Source of the DNA: Candidatus Heimdallarchaeota archaeon
GTDB lineage: Archaea; Asgardarchaeota; Heimdallarchaeia; JABLTI01
Assembly: GCA_030614005.1 (NCBI GenBank)
Contig: JAUWKS010000009.1
Span: forward strand, 1-64,000
Reading direction: 5' to 3'
Length of the DNA stretch: 64,000 bases
How positions within the stretch are numbered: position 1 is the stretch's first letter; every line of letters starts with the position of its first letter. A program made the translations under genes and the position numbers. Shown here in pieces: positions 36,259 through 45,202 of the stretch. The notes beneath the pieces were generated by a model. That model saw nothing but the letters and a program-made list of their open reading frames with translations. It was not told the origin of the DNA and did not search any database.

Positions 36259-37191
36259 ATGTCATTTGGTCGATATAAAAACAAAGTCACATACATTCTA
36301 GTTGCATTAATTTTTGTTGGAATAGGGTTTGGTTTCTTTATAGGTTGGCTTACATTTGATAGTGGGGGTGGCGGTGATACATATCTCCTAAACATTCAAG
36401 GATCTACTACAGTAGAAAAAATATGTACCCTCTCTGCAGTTCCTTTTATGAATACACATCCGAGCATCCAGCTTACAGTTTCTGGTACAGGTTCTGGAAC
36501 GGGAATTGGTACACTTATCAATGGACAATGTAACGTTGCAATGGCTTCTCGTGCAGTGAAATCTTCCGAAAATGAAACCGCTCACACAAGTACTGGTATC
36601 TGGTTACGGCAATATGCAATAGCTAAAGATGGATTGGCGATTATCATTAATGACAATGCCATTGGCACATTAGATCTTAGTGTAGATGTCATTAAAGCAA
36701 TTTTTAACGGCACAATTTCTAATTGGGATGACACAGCTTTACCTGATGTAGATTTATCTGGTGAAATTCAAGTTGTAGTTCGAGAAGAGGGTTCAGGAAC
36801 TAGAGATGCGTTTAATGACCTTGTTATGGGAGATGCAGATCAAGAGTTCGCTGATAGTCAATATGTTGGTGATGCTCTACCTATGGCTAGCAATCAGATG
36901 ATTTTCGATGAGGTTAATACCAATTCTCAAGCTATTGGGTATGTTGGACTTGGCTATCTTGGTTCAGGTGTTGACACTGTTCTTGTAGCTGGTGTTGAAC
37001 CAACATTTGATACCATTCTTGATACAACCTATTTTATTCAGAGAGAACTCTACTTGGTAACCCTTGGCACTCCAGAAATTGGTACCTTAACATTGGAATA
37101 TATTAACTGGCACTTTAGTCCTGAAGGGCAGTATTATGTCTTTGAATCCGGCTTCATTAATGTTCTAGATAAACGAGATGATGTTATATAG
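36259..37191 (+). CDS. pstS: Phosphate-binding protein PstS, copy 2
   Basis: A close paralog of copy 1 with the same N-terminal anchor and intact pocket loops (GSTTVEKI, VSGTGSGTGI, REEGSGTRDAF). I chose ATG 36259, since GGTGA lies eight bases upstream and copy 1 starts at the matching Met; a TTG at 36244 would add five residues. Long stretches of DNA are near-identical to copy 1 (for example near 36852-36915), while other parts differ strongly. pstC follows 26 bases later, so this copy is in the true pstSCA operon. Confidence 0.95.
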   Translation: MSFGRYKNKVTYILVALIFVGIGFGFFIGWLTFDSGGGGDTYLLNIQGSTTVEKICTLSAVPFMNTHPSIQLTVSGTGSGTGIGTLINGQCNVAMASRAVKSSENETAHTSTGIWLRQYAIAKDGLAIIINDNAIGTLDLSVDVIKAIFNGTISNWDDTALPDVDLSGEIQVVVREEGSGTRDAFNDLVMGDADQEFADSQYVGDALPMASNQMIFDEVNTNSQAIGYVGLGYLGSGVDTVLVAGVEPTFDTILDTTYFIQRELYLVTLGTPEIGTLTLEYINWHFSPEGQYYVFESGFINVLDKRDDVI

Positions 37192-37217
37192 GCAAAAATA
37201 GATTTGAGGTATTTCGA

Positions 37218-38198
37218 TTGTCTGAAAAAACTAATTCAATAGCTAACATCAATGAAAATGATACGAGTGAAGAAGCACTTAATTCAACCATTGATTTAAG
37301 TCGAGTGCTTGCTATTGGTTTACATAAAACTTCTTGGCAACAAATTATGTTATTACTTGCAGCAAGTTTATCCGTCATAATTGTGTTCCTAATCTTTATT
37401 TTCACGTTCATAAATGGTTTCCAAATAATACCTGAGTATGGCTTTTTTAAATTCCTCTTTGGTGATTTTTGGAATCCTGAAATTGAATTTGGTATTTTCC
37501 CTATGATCCTTGGGAGCTTTTTAGTAGTCCTTATTGCACTCGTTATTGCCGTACCGGTAGGTATAGCATGTGCTGTGTATCTTTCCGAATTAGCACCTGA
37601 TATTGTCCGAAAAATAATGAAACCAACAATTGAATTGCTTGCGAGTATTCCCTCTATCGTTTACGGATTCATTGCCTTGAGAACAATAGTACTATTTTTC
37701 CAAAACGTTTTAGGATTTAAAACCGGGAGGACTGCTTTTACTGCTGGGTTAGTTTTATCCATTATGATTCTTCCAACAATTATCTCAATTGCTGATGATG
37801 CCATTAAAGCTGTACCGCAAAGATACCGCGAAGGATCTCTTGCACTCGGAGCAACACAATGGCAAACTATCCGTAAGGTAATACTACCTGCTTCTGTTTC
37901 TGGACTGACTGCAGCGATTATTCTTGGATTTGGTAGAGCAATCGGGGAAACGATGGCTATCTATATTATAGGCGGAGGAGCAACAGCAATCCCTAAACCA
38001 TTTTTCAATATCTTTCAACCAATAGACACTCTAACTTCTCTAATTGTAAGAGAATTGGGTGAAGCAGCTGTTGGTTCAACAGCATATCACGCAATTTTCG
38101 GTGTTGCTTGTGTGTTATTTGTTATCACATTTGTGGTCAATTTAGCTGGTGATATAATCATAAAACGATTTGCAAAGAAACTAAAGGGTGGAGTATAA
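37218..38198 (+). CDS. pstC: Phosphate ABC transporter permease PstC
   Basis: About six membrane helices and the permease EAA loop (YREGSLALGATQWQTIRKVILP) identify a binding-protein-dependent permease. The extra N-terminal helix and extracytoplasmic loop with FLFGDFWNP are typical of PstC. It starts at TTG 37218 with GAGGT seven bases upstream. It forms the channel with PstA, powered by PstB. The last base of its stop codon is the first base of the pstA ATG, indicating translational coupling. Confidence 0.94.
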   Translation: MSEKTNSIANINENDTSEEALNSTIDLSRVLAIGLHKTSWQQIMLLLAASLSVIIVFLIFIFTFINGFQIIPEYGFFKFLFGDFWNPEIEFGIFPMILGSFLVVLIALVIAVPVGIACAVYLSELAPDIVRKIMKPTIELLASIPSIVYGFIALRTIVLFFQNVLGFKTGRTAFTAGLVLSIMILPTIISIADDAIKAVPQRYREGSLALGATQWQTIRKVILPASVSGLTAAIILGFGRAIGETMAIYIIGGGATAIPKPFFNIFQPIDTLTSLIVRELGEAAVGSTAYHAIFGVACVLFVITFVVNLAGDIIIKRFAKKLKGGV

Positions 38199-39139
38199 TG
38201 AGTGACACTACACAGAAAATCGAGCAGCAACCATCTGCAGAAGGGGAACAATCATTTGATGATCTTCCACGTCGAAAACGCTTACTCTCTCCCAAACAAG
38301 GACAAAAAACTGCTTACATAATGTTGGGGTCATCCGCAGTATTCATCTTTCTTATAATCGCAGTATTCTTAGGTTATATTATTGTAAATGGTTTAGCAAA
38401 TTTCAGCTTTAGATTAATTTTCTCACCTTTCAACCCCACAACTGATCTGTATGGAATTGGACCAGCTATTTTAGGTACATTCATTTTGGTACTAGGTTCA
38501 GTAGCAATTGCTTTACCATTAGGTATACTTGCTGCTATCTATCTTACAGAATATACTAAGGGTGGTGTAATAGTAAACATCATTGACCAAGGAATAAACA
38601 ATCTCGCTGGAGTGCCTTCAGTTGTTATAGGTGTCTTTGGTTATACATTCTTCTGCATTTTCTTGAGAATAGGGCAATCTATAATAGCTGGATGGTTAAC
38701 CTTGGCTTGTATGCTCTTACCAACAATAATTAGAACCTCGCAGGAAGCACTAAAAAGTGTACCACATGAGTATAGAGAAGGCAGTTTAGCTTTAGGAATA
38801 ACAAAGTGGCGAACAATAAGACATGTTGTTCTACCATCAGCGTTACCTGGCATTTTAACTGGTGCTATTTTATCTTTAGGAAGAGCCGCCGGAGAGACTG
38901 CAGCAATTCTATTCGTTGGTTCCGGGTCATTGTTCTTAAAATGGTTTGGCGGTTTCACTGGAACCTTTACTACGTTACCTTACATGATTTTGCATTTGCA
39001 TCGCTCGAGTGGTGGATGGGAGGAAGTTGGGTCTGTAATGTGGCTTATCGCCTTTGTATTAATGATGGTAGTGTTTGGCTTCAATGCTGTTGCAATGGTA
39101 GTTAGAAGTAAGTTTGAGAAGAAACGAACTGGAAATTAG
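38198..39139 (+). CDS. pstA: Phosphate ABC transporter permease PstA
   Basis: The 313-residue permease has about six membrane helices and the EAA motif YREGSLALGITKWRTIRHVVLP, followed by LGRAAGETAAIL, which is characteristic of PstA. The first 45 residues are hydrophilic and lie in the cytoplasm. It overlaps pstC by one base and is the last gene of the pstS-pstC-pstA run; pstB and phoU lie separately upstream. Confidence 0.94.
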   Translation: MSDTTQKIEQQPSAEGEQSFDDLPRRKRLLSPKQGQKTAYIMLGSSAVFIFLIIAVFLGYIIVNGLANFSFRLIFSPFNPTTDLYGIGPAILGTFILVLGSVAIALPLGILAAIYLTEYTKGGVIVNIIDQGINNLAGVPSVVIGVFGYTFFCIFLRIGQSIIAGWLTLACMLLPTIIRTSQEALKSVPHEYREGSLALGITKWRTIRHVVLPSALPGILTGAILSLGRAAGETAAILFVGSGSLFLKWFGGFTGTFTTLPYMILHLHRSSGGWEEVGSVMWLIAFVLMMVVFGFNAVAMVVRSKFEKKRTGN

Positions 39140-39195
39140 TTTTGAGTCTAATTTCCACTAGTTATTTTTAGGTAGCATTTTTGTTTTCAGTTAAA

Positions 39196-39211
39196 TTTTT
39201 TTGCAAAAAAA
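39196..39211. terminator. T7-GC-A7 bidirectional terminator
   Basis: A symmetrical stretch of seven Ts, GC and seven As lies between convergent pstA and the minus-strand PhoU-like gene. It offers an oligo-T stop for both transcripts. Confidence 0.5.
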
Positions 39212-39239
39212 GAGTGTCGATGAAAAATATCTTCTTTGC

Positions 39240-39935
39240 TTATTTTTCGGTGGTATTTTCATCAGATTTAGCATCAACGTCTTCATTGTCAATGAGATAC
39301 GTATGATTATAGCTAAAGAGCTTAATTATATGAACGATTTTTTCTCCAACAGCAATCATTTCTCGTAATGATTTGTTCAGTGCATTCCCAATGAACACTT
39401 CTGGTTCTTCAAAAGAGATTTCGCAGACACCATCTTGGTCACAGAATTTAAACTCAAATAATCCATCTATTATTTCGTAACAAACAATATTTAACTCATC
39501 AACTTTCTCTAATGATAGATTATAGTCATGATATAATTCCTTTATTACTTCATACATTAATTTCCCTGCTTTGGAAACTTCTTTGAGTATGCTCACAAGT
39601 TTTTCATACGTTGGTTTCTTCATATCTGCAACGTGTGTATTCATAACTACTCGGATTTCTTTGCTGTGAGTAGAAACAGCATTTATTCTCTCAAAGAGTT
39701 GAAGCTTCTCAATTTCTATTTTAGTATCAACTTCTCCTTCTTTCATTAATTTTAGTAATTCCCCACGGATGCCCTTTTCTTCTATTTCAAGAATATCCAA
39801 TGTGAGGTTGTGAATCTTAGTATTACATTCCACATATAATGCTTCGAAATATTTGTATGGAATGAAGGATAATTGTACTAATTTATCTTCTACTCTTCTT
39901 TGTATAGTTCTAAATCCTAGTAATCTTCTGAACAT
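39240..39935 (-). CDS. PhoU/DUF47-like helical protein
   Basis: A protein of about 231 residues, all-helical and without membrane segments. Its length, helix spacing and position right behind a PiT transporter suggest a divergent DUF47/PhoU-like protein, although only weak traces of the PhoU signature remain (SLREMIAVGEKIVHIIKLF). I chose ATG 39935, two bases after the pitA-like stop; a longer frame would overlap that gene. It probably modulates the transporter. Family assignment is tentative. Confidence 0.6.
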   Translation of the reverse strand: MFRRLLGFRTIQRRVEDKLVQLSFIPYKYFEALYVECNTKIHNLTLDILEIEEKGIRGELLKLMKEGEVDTKIEIEKLQLFERINAVSTHSKEIRVVMNTHVADMKKPTYEKLVSILKEVSKAGKLMYEVIKELYHDYNLSLEKVDELNIVCYEIIDGLFEFKFCDQDGVCEISFEEPEVFIGNALNKSLREMIAVGEKIVHIIKLFSYNHTYLIDNEDVDAKSDENTTEK

Positions 39936-39937
39936 TC

Positions 39938-40933
39938 TTAGAATAGCCCCCTGATAGCATAATAGCATCCTACAGCAATTAGGCCACTAATTATTGGTGT
40001 CAAAACAACAAAGATAACGATCAATCTCACCGTTTTTAAATTGAGCGGTTTTTTCATACTAACTCCCGCACCCATAAAACTGGAAACCAAGACCATCGTT
40101 CCTGATACTGGGATGCCAATTATTACTGCGAGGAATACAACAATAGCTGCAGAACCCTCTGTAACAAAAGCTGATTCTGGAGTCAATTCTACAACATCAT
40201 TTCCTAAGGTTTTCAGGACTCTCCAACCAATAATAATTAATCCCAAGCCTAATCCTATTCCGCCAATTAGCAAGGGTAATCTTTGATACCAATATCCACC
40301 ACCCTCAAAAAGTGGAACAATAGGTGCAATAGCGTTGTTGATATCATTTCCTGCTCGAGCTAATCCAGTCCAAACAACCATAACTAACAGCAAAACACCA
40401 AATACATTATTAGCGGATTCGTGTTGTCTGAAACTCTTAACGGACTTCGCTAATATTACTCTAACAAGCTTCATTATAAGAAAAGAAATTGTGAACCCAA
40501 TAATTGGAGATATTAACCAAGTCACTAAGACTTTCCCCATACCAGTCATCGTCCAATTTACTTTATAGCCTAAAGCAAAAGACAACCCTATAATTGCTCC
40601 GACCAATGCTTCAGTAGAAGAAATGGGTAAACCAAATACAGAGGCAAGGATTAAACTGATTGCCATTGCTACGTAGATTGATATTAAAATCGGATATTGA
40701 TTAACCGTATCTTCAAATATTGGTGAAATATCATTTCGCAGTGTTTTACCCACTCGATCCGATAGGAAGAATCCACCTATCAGTGCAATGACTGCCCCCA
40801 TTAATACTGCAGTCCTAACAGAGAGTCTCTTTACTCCTACAACTGTAGCAAACGTTTCATCATTCGCACCAATTGCAAATGCCAATAATAGAGAAATCAC
40901 TACAAGGATAATTAACATTGTTACGCTTACCAT
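39938..40933 (-). CDS. PiT-family inorganic phosphate transporter
   Basis: The 331-residue protein has about ten membrane helices and both inverted copies of the PiT signature: AIGANDETFATVVG near the N-terminus and RAGNDINNAIAPIV in the second half. These form the phosphate and cation sites of low-affinity symporters driven by sodium or protons. It lies between two PhoU/DUF47-like genes on the same strand (gaps of 2 and 49 bases), the usual PiT-DUF47 pairing. It is the low-affinity route beside the high-affinity Pst system. Confidence 0.92.
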   Translation of the reverse strand: MVSVTMLIILVVISLLLAFAIGANDETFATVVGVKRLSVRTAVLMGAVIALIGGFFLSDRVGKTLRNDISPIFEDTVNQYPILISIYVAMAISLILASVFGLPISSTEALVGAIIGLSFALGYKVNWTMTGMGKVLVTWLISPIIGFTISFLIMKLVRVILAKSVKSFRQHESANNVFGVLLLVMVVWTGLARAGNDINNAIAPIVPLFEGGGYWYQRLPLLIGGIGLGLGLIIIGWRVLKTLGNDVVELTPESAFVTEGSAAIVVFLAVIIGIPVSGTMVLVSSFMGAGVSMKKPLNLKTVRLIVIFVVLTPIISGLIAVGCYYAIRGLF

Positions 40934-40982
40934 TTGAACAACCCAAGATTTCTTATTAATCGTTAGCGATAGATGTCATAGT

Positions 40983-41657
40983 CTAAATCTCACTAATGAC
41001 AATGGAACGTAATACATCTGAGGCATCTTCAGCGGCATTTGCTGCTTTTTCGATATCTCTCATTGCATGGTCAAAAATTATTAAACCACCGAAATTATCA
41101 TTGTGTTCATTGTAATCGAAATAATGACTTTTCAATCTAGTATATAATCCATCGACTTGATGTTCTAAGAAACTTATCTCTGTTGTAATATCGACTGTAC
41201 GATGAATATCATCTCGATAAACAGCTAATGCCTCAGCTAATTTCTCTGTAGCCATATTTACAATTTCAACTGCCTTTTCAATATCATCGAAAATGTGTTC
41301 TGATAATTTCACTTTGTGAAGAATAAGTGCGTTTATACCTGCTCTCTTTGAATAGTTTGCTATTTCATCAGCTCGCTTAATAAAAGTCAATATGTTTGAT
41401 CGAAGCTTTGTTTTGAGCGTTCCTTTTGTAAGTTCTAACCACATTTCAGCTAATAATTTATCTGCTGCATTTTCTTCCGCGGACATATTTCCAACTTCAC
41501 GCTCTAAACTTGCAAAATCTCCTTTTCGCCAAGCTGATATTGCTCGTATTAATGACTGAGTAACTAATTGCACTCTTGATAAATGGCTAGTCATTTTACT
41601 TTGGATTTCATCTTCTGCACGTTTTCTAAGAAAACCACTTATTCTTGTTCTTCCCAT
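40983..41657 (-). CDS. DUF47/PhoU-like PiT accessory protein
   Basis: The 224-residue helical protein fits the DUF47 family, distant PhoU relatives usually coded just before pit genes, as here. The N-terminal MGRTRISGFLRKRAEDE is typical in length and charge. Conserved helices carry RADEIANYSKRAG and FDHAMRDIEKAANAAEDASDVL, the latter matching the second PhoU metal motif region. It likely controls or assembles the PiT transporter. ATG 41657 is the only good start. Confidence 0.85.
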   Translation of the reverse strand: MGRTRISGFLRKRAEDEIQSKMTSHLSRVQLVTQSLIRAISAWRKGDFASLEREVGNMSAEENAADKLLAEMWLELTKGTLKTKLRSNILTFIKRADEIANYSKRAGINALILHKVKLSEHIFDDIEKAVEIVNMATEKLAEALAVYRDDIHRTVDITTEISFLEHQVDGLYTRLKSHYFDYNEHNDNFGGLIIFDHAMRDIEKAANAAEDASDVLRSIVISEI

Positions 41658-41839
41658 AGTATTTTTCCACCATACATTCGATTGTTGTTTATTTTGACCT
41701 TAGCAACAACAATTTCAATTAAATAAAAAACTTCCCATCAAGTTTCGGAATGAAAATTAATTATTTAGAAACTGCATACATCTTTTTGATAATAGAGGGT
41801 GTTGAGCAACTGAATCGAAAAAATAACCAAAATGAGGTT

Positions 41840-41867
41840 TTAAAAAGGAAAAGAGGAAAACCCTCTT
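41840..41867 (-). terminator. Minus-strand hairpin with T-rich tail
   Basis: On the minus strand AAGAGG pairs with CCTCTT (6 bp, five-base loop, 41851-41867), followed by TTCCTTTTT. No annotated minus-strand gene lies within 12 kb upstream except the short hydrophobic frame right before it. Confidence 0.5.
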
Positions 41868-41896
41868 AAAATTCTAGATTCCATTCGGGCTGGTGC

Positions 41897-41950
41897 CTAT
41901 TGGTGAAGTAGAAATGCTAAATTCAATACAATAGCGACAGCTACCAACAT
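41897..41950 (-). CDS. Possible hydrophobic micropeptide (17 residues from ATG)
   Basis: From ATG 41950 the frame reads MLVAVAIVLNLAFLLHQ and stops with TAG at 41897-41899. It is open further back to 41985 with GGGVTIW in front, but only CTG or ATA would serve as an earlier start. GGTGGTGGTG lies upstream and may be a ribosome site. The hairpin terminator just downstream supports a transcript. A non-coding RNA is equally possible. Confidence 0.2.
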   Translation of the reverse strand: MLVAVAIVLNLAFLLHQ

Positions 41951-42099
41951 CCAAATAGTAACACCACCACCAACCAGTATTCTTAGCTTTTACGGTAAAA
42001 ATAAAATCTATTTTTGTCTTCAAGAAGACTGTTTCCTTCAGAAGTTTTTTATATTAACTCTCTTCTCAGTCAATTCATCAGTGGGTAAGTTGTGAGATT

Positions 42100-43107
42100 A
42101 TGACTTCAAAAGCAGTAATAGCTACAACAAGTTCTCATTCCTCTCTTTATAATATCGTTCCAGGAGCATTGGAAGAGGGGTTAGATGTTTATGTTGTCTG
42201 TTTTGACCGAGACTGGGAGCTTTGGTCCCAATATCCTGATCTCTTAAAAAAGATCAATATCTTGAGAGTAAATGATTACTCTGATGCTCAAAGTATCGTT
42301 AGAAAACTCAATGGAATAAGCGGGGAAATCGTTATTGTCCCTCATGGTTCCTTTGTTCGTTATTTATCTGTTGAGCAACTGAAACGCTTAAAACATCCAA
42401 TACTTGGTGGAGTGAAAATTCTTGCTTATGAAGGTGATCGAGATAAGAATTCTGGATTACTTACCGCTTCTGGTATTACTACTCCAAAAATTTTCGATAA
42501 AGCCTCAAAGATTGATCGACCAGTTATGGTTAAACTACATGGAGCAGAGGGTGGAAAAGGGTACTTTATTGCTTCTAATAAGGAAGACTTCAATAAGAAA
42601 AAGAAAGGAAAAAAAGTTAATTTCATACAAGAATATGTTAGTGGCGTATCGATTTATGCCCATTACTTCAGTTCACCTATTGAAGGAAGATGTGAACTAT
42701 TGGGATTTGATCGTCGTTTAGAATCAAATGTTAATTCACAATATCTTGCTCCTAATGAGGAACCATCATTTACAGTTGTTGGTAACGTTCCTATTGCTGT
42801 GCGAGAATCACTAGTTCCTGAATATCATCGAATGGGGACTGATTTTGTAGAACAAACAGGATTGGTGGGACCATTTTGTATTGAAACAATTTGTACTACC
42901 GAACCGAAAATTTATGCTTTTGAATTCTCAGGTAGAATAGTCGCTGGAACCACTGTTTGGGTCCCAAACGGAAATACTTATGCTAATTTGCTTTGGAATG
43001 AACCTATGTATATGGGTAAACGCATTGCCCGAGAAATCAAGAAAGCTTATGAGTCCGATAGTTTGGAGTTACTTACTGTTGATTCACCTAATTTAGAGGA
43101 GATATAA
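42100..43107 (+). CDS. purP: PurP-type ATP-grasp ligase, paralog 1 (formate-AICAR ligase family)
   Basis: PurP makes FAICAR from AICAR, formate and ATP, the archaeal route at step 9 of purine synthesis. This 335-residue protein matches the family: an N-terminal TTSSHSSLYNIVPGALEEG, ATP-grasp glycine loop LHGAEGGKGYF, FIQEYVSGVSIYAHYF, GFDRRLESN and the metal site IETICTTEPKIYAFEFSGRI. It ends four bases before paralog 2, so the two form an operon. Which of them carries the classical PurP activity cannot be read directly; this one is closest in length to known PurP proteins. Confidence 0.85.
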   Translation: MTSKAVIATTSSHSSLYNIVPGALEEGLDVYVVCFDRDWELWSQYPDLLKKINILRVNDYSDAQSIVRKLNGISGEIVIVPHGSFVRYLSVEQLKRLKHPILGGVKILAYEGDRDKNSGLLTASGITTPKIFDKASKIDRPVMVKLHGAEGGKGYFIASNKEDFNKKKKGKKVNFIQEYVSGVSIYAHYFSSPIEGRCELLGFDRRLESNVNSQYLAPNEEPSFTVVGNVPIAVRESLVPEYHRMGTDFVEQTGLVGPFCIETICTTEPKIYAFEFSGRIVAGTTVWVPNGNTYANLLWNEPMYMGKRIAREIKKAYESDSLELLTVDSPNLEEI

Positions 43108-43111
43108 ATCA

Positions 43112-44374
43112 TTGATCAAAAGAGAAGAGATGCAACAAACCGTAAGTGAGTACAAAGGCAAACCAACAATAGTTATTTTTGGAAGTCACTCTGCGCTCGA
43201 AACTGGTCTTTCATCTAAAAAAATGGGCTTATCCAATATTGTTATTGTTAAGAAAGGAAGAGAACGACAATACATCGAAGAACAAAATCATCTCTTTGAC
43301 AAAGCAATAGTTGTAGATGACTGGCATCAAATGCTCGATGAGTCCGTTCAAAAGAAATTATTAGAAATGAATGGTCTAATTATTCCTAATCGTTCTATGG
43401 TTGTATACTTAACTGCAAAACGGATTGAAGAGGAACTACGAATTCCTATGTATGGTAGTCGTACTATGCTCAAAAGTGAAGATAGAACAACTAATGAGAA
43501 AGAGTACATCGATCAATATGGTCTTATGAAAAAAGCATCTATCCGTTCTCCCAGAGAAATAAGCAAAGATAATTTAGATATCATTGGTCCAAACAAAGAA
43601 GTTCCTGTTGCTCTGGTAAAAGTGCAACAAGCAGGCAATCCTCTCGAGAGAGCTTTCTTCTATATCACTTCTGAAGAAGATTACCATGAGCAAGTTGTCA
43701 CAATGAAAGAAAAGGGTCTAATTAATGATGAGACATTGGACGAAGCACGAATTGAAGAATTTGTTATTGGTCCATATTTCAATTGTAATGGTTGGGCTTC
43801 TGGCTTAGGAAAAGCACTCGCCAAAAAACACCAATTATCTGATGGAATAAATTGGTTGGAGTTAGATCGCGATCCTTTTGAGAACCCTGTTGTTGCTTGG
43901 GATTTCGTTGGATTTGGTCAACGGATGCAGACTAATAGTAGTGGCTTTTTGAATTTGCCAGCAAAGATCCAATTACAAATAGGTGATAAGATCAAAATAA
44001 AGAATGAAGAAATTGGTCACACAATGGCAACAATGCGTGAATCAAAAATGAACGAAGTTGTAAGTTCAATCCCAAAATTCCTTGCTACCGCAGACAAATA
44101 TTATCCTCCTGGAATGATTGGTCTATTTGGACTACAAGGTGCAATGCCAATTAATCCCAAGAACAATAAACCAGAATTTGTTGTTTTTGATGTTAGTATG
44201 CGTGTTCCGGGTGATCCCGCTGTTGCAGCAAGTCCACAAATGAACAGTTTAACATTGAAATATCAGAAATACCTACCAAAAGGTGTTCATCAAATAACTT
44301 CTCCAATTGATTTATCAATGCTTGAAATTCTCCAAGCATTCAAAGTTGGAAAACAAAAACAAATAGTAACTTAG
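43112..44374 (+). CDS. PurP-type ATP-grasp ligase, paralog 2
   Basis: A second, longer PurP-family protein (420 residues) follows at four bases. It has the N-terminal GSHSALETG, YGSRTMLKSEDR, KVQQAGNPLERAFFY, EEFVIGPYFNCNGW and FVVFDVSMRVPGDPA motifs. The N-terminal part is extended and the glycine loop of the ATP-grasp fold (GGKGY in paralog 1) is not preserved, so activity may differ. It starts at TTG 43112 with GGAGAT eight bases upstream. The two could be subunits of one ligase or act on different substrates. In archaea with paired PurP genes the roles are not settled to my knowledge. Confidence 0.8.
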   Translation: MIKREEMQQTVSEYKGKPTIVIFGSHSALETGLSSKKMGLSNIVIVKKGRERQYIEEQNHLFDKAIVVDDWHQMLDESVQKKLLEMNGLIIPNRSMVVYLTAKRIEEELRIPMYGSRTMLKSEDRTTNEKEYIDQYGLMKKASIRSPREISKDNLDIIGPNKEVPVALVKVQQAGNPLERAFFYITSEEDYHEQVVTMKEKGLINDETLDEARIEEFVIGPYFNCNGWASGLGKALAKKHQLSDGINWLELDRDPFENPVVAWDFVGFGQRMQTNSSGFLNLPAKIQLQIGDKIKIKNEEIGHTMATMRESKMNEVVSSIPKFLATADKYYPPGMIGLFGLQGAMPINPKNNKPEFVVFDVSMRVPGDPAVAASPQMNSLTLKYQKYLPKGVHQITSPIDLSMLEILQAFKVGKQKQIVT

Positions 44375-44446
44375 TTGTCAACTTTCAATATCTCGTGCGG
44401 GCTTGAGGGAAAAGTTATTATCATTTGTTAATTTTAACAATGATTT

Positions 44447-45202
44447 ATGAGCAAGTTAAATCAAGTTATTATTCCTACTACTTGTTTGTATTCACTCCAA
44501 GCAGTTGATTTTGTAATCAATGACAAGAAAATACTTTCGGATATTTCAATCGATTTGGAACCAGGTGTTATTACAGGAATAATTGGTCCCTCTGGAGCAG
44601 GAAAAAGTACCCTACTTTCATTATTGAATAAACTTCTTTCCCCAACAGGAGGAGAAATATTTTTTGATGGTAGAAATCTCTCTGAATACCCATCTCAAGA
44701 ACTACGAAAGTTGGTAGGGTTGGTTCAACAACGACCACATCTATTTGCTGGAACCGTTAGGTATAATCTTGAATATGGACCGAAAATTTGGAAAATAAAA
44801 TATTCGGATGAAGATTTATTGGAACTGATGTCTAAAGTAGCTTTACCTGCTGATTTTCTGGATAGAGAGATTGACGGTCTTTCTGGTGGTGAGCAGCAAC
44901 GAGTAAGTTTTGCAAGAAGCTTGGCAAATCAACCATGTGTTTTATTATTAGATGAACCAACAAGTGCTTTAGATATTGTATCCTCAGAGATTATAGAAAA
45001 TACAATTAAACAATTAGCAAAAGAAGGAATGAAAATTATTATTGTTACTCATTCTTTACAACAAACACAAGATTTGACTGAACAACTATTGTTCTTAAAA
45101 GATGGGTGTTTCATTGAGAAAACCTCTACTATTGATTTCTTCAAAAAATATGATGAAGAAGAAATTCGGACCTTTTTCAAATCCAAAACGGAGGAAGAAT
45201 AG
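44447..45202 (+). CDS. fetA: ABC ATPase, FetA-like (iron export family)
   Basis: A 251-residue ABC ATPase with Walker A GPSGAGKST, signature LSGGEQQRV and Walker B LLLDEPTSALD. By itself it could be mistaken for a PstB- or amino-acid-type ATPase. Its stop codon directly abuts the ATG of the FetB-like permease, which identifies the pair. FetAB-type transporters have been linked to iron export and oxidative stress resistance in bacteria; their role in archaea is inferred. The ATG at 44447 is used. Confidence 0.82.
   Translation: MSKLNQVIIPTTCLYSLQAVDFVINDKKILSDISIDLEPGVITGIIGPSGAGKSTLLSLLNKLLSPTGGEIFFDGRNLSEYPSQELRKLVGLVQQRPHLFAGTVRYNLEYGPKIWKIKYSDEDLLELMSKVALPADFLDREIDGLSGGEQQRVSFARSLANQPCVLLLDEPTSALDIVSSEIIENTIKQLAKEGMKIIIVTHSLQQTQDLTEQLLFLKDGCFIEKTSTIDFFKKYDEEEIRTFFKSKTEEE

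Larger units (their letters stand above)
41658..42099. other. Intergenic region with a possible short minus-strand transcript
   Basis: The 442 bases between the DUF47 gene and purP-like 1 contain no long frame. On the minus strand a hydrophobic reading frame (41897-41977) is followed by a hairpin and T-rich tract (41867 down to about 41840). The rest is AT-rich and probably holds promoters of the two divergent flanking genes. Confidence 0.5.
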
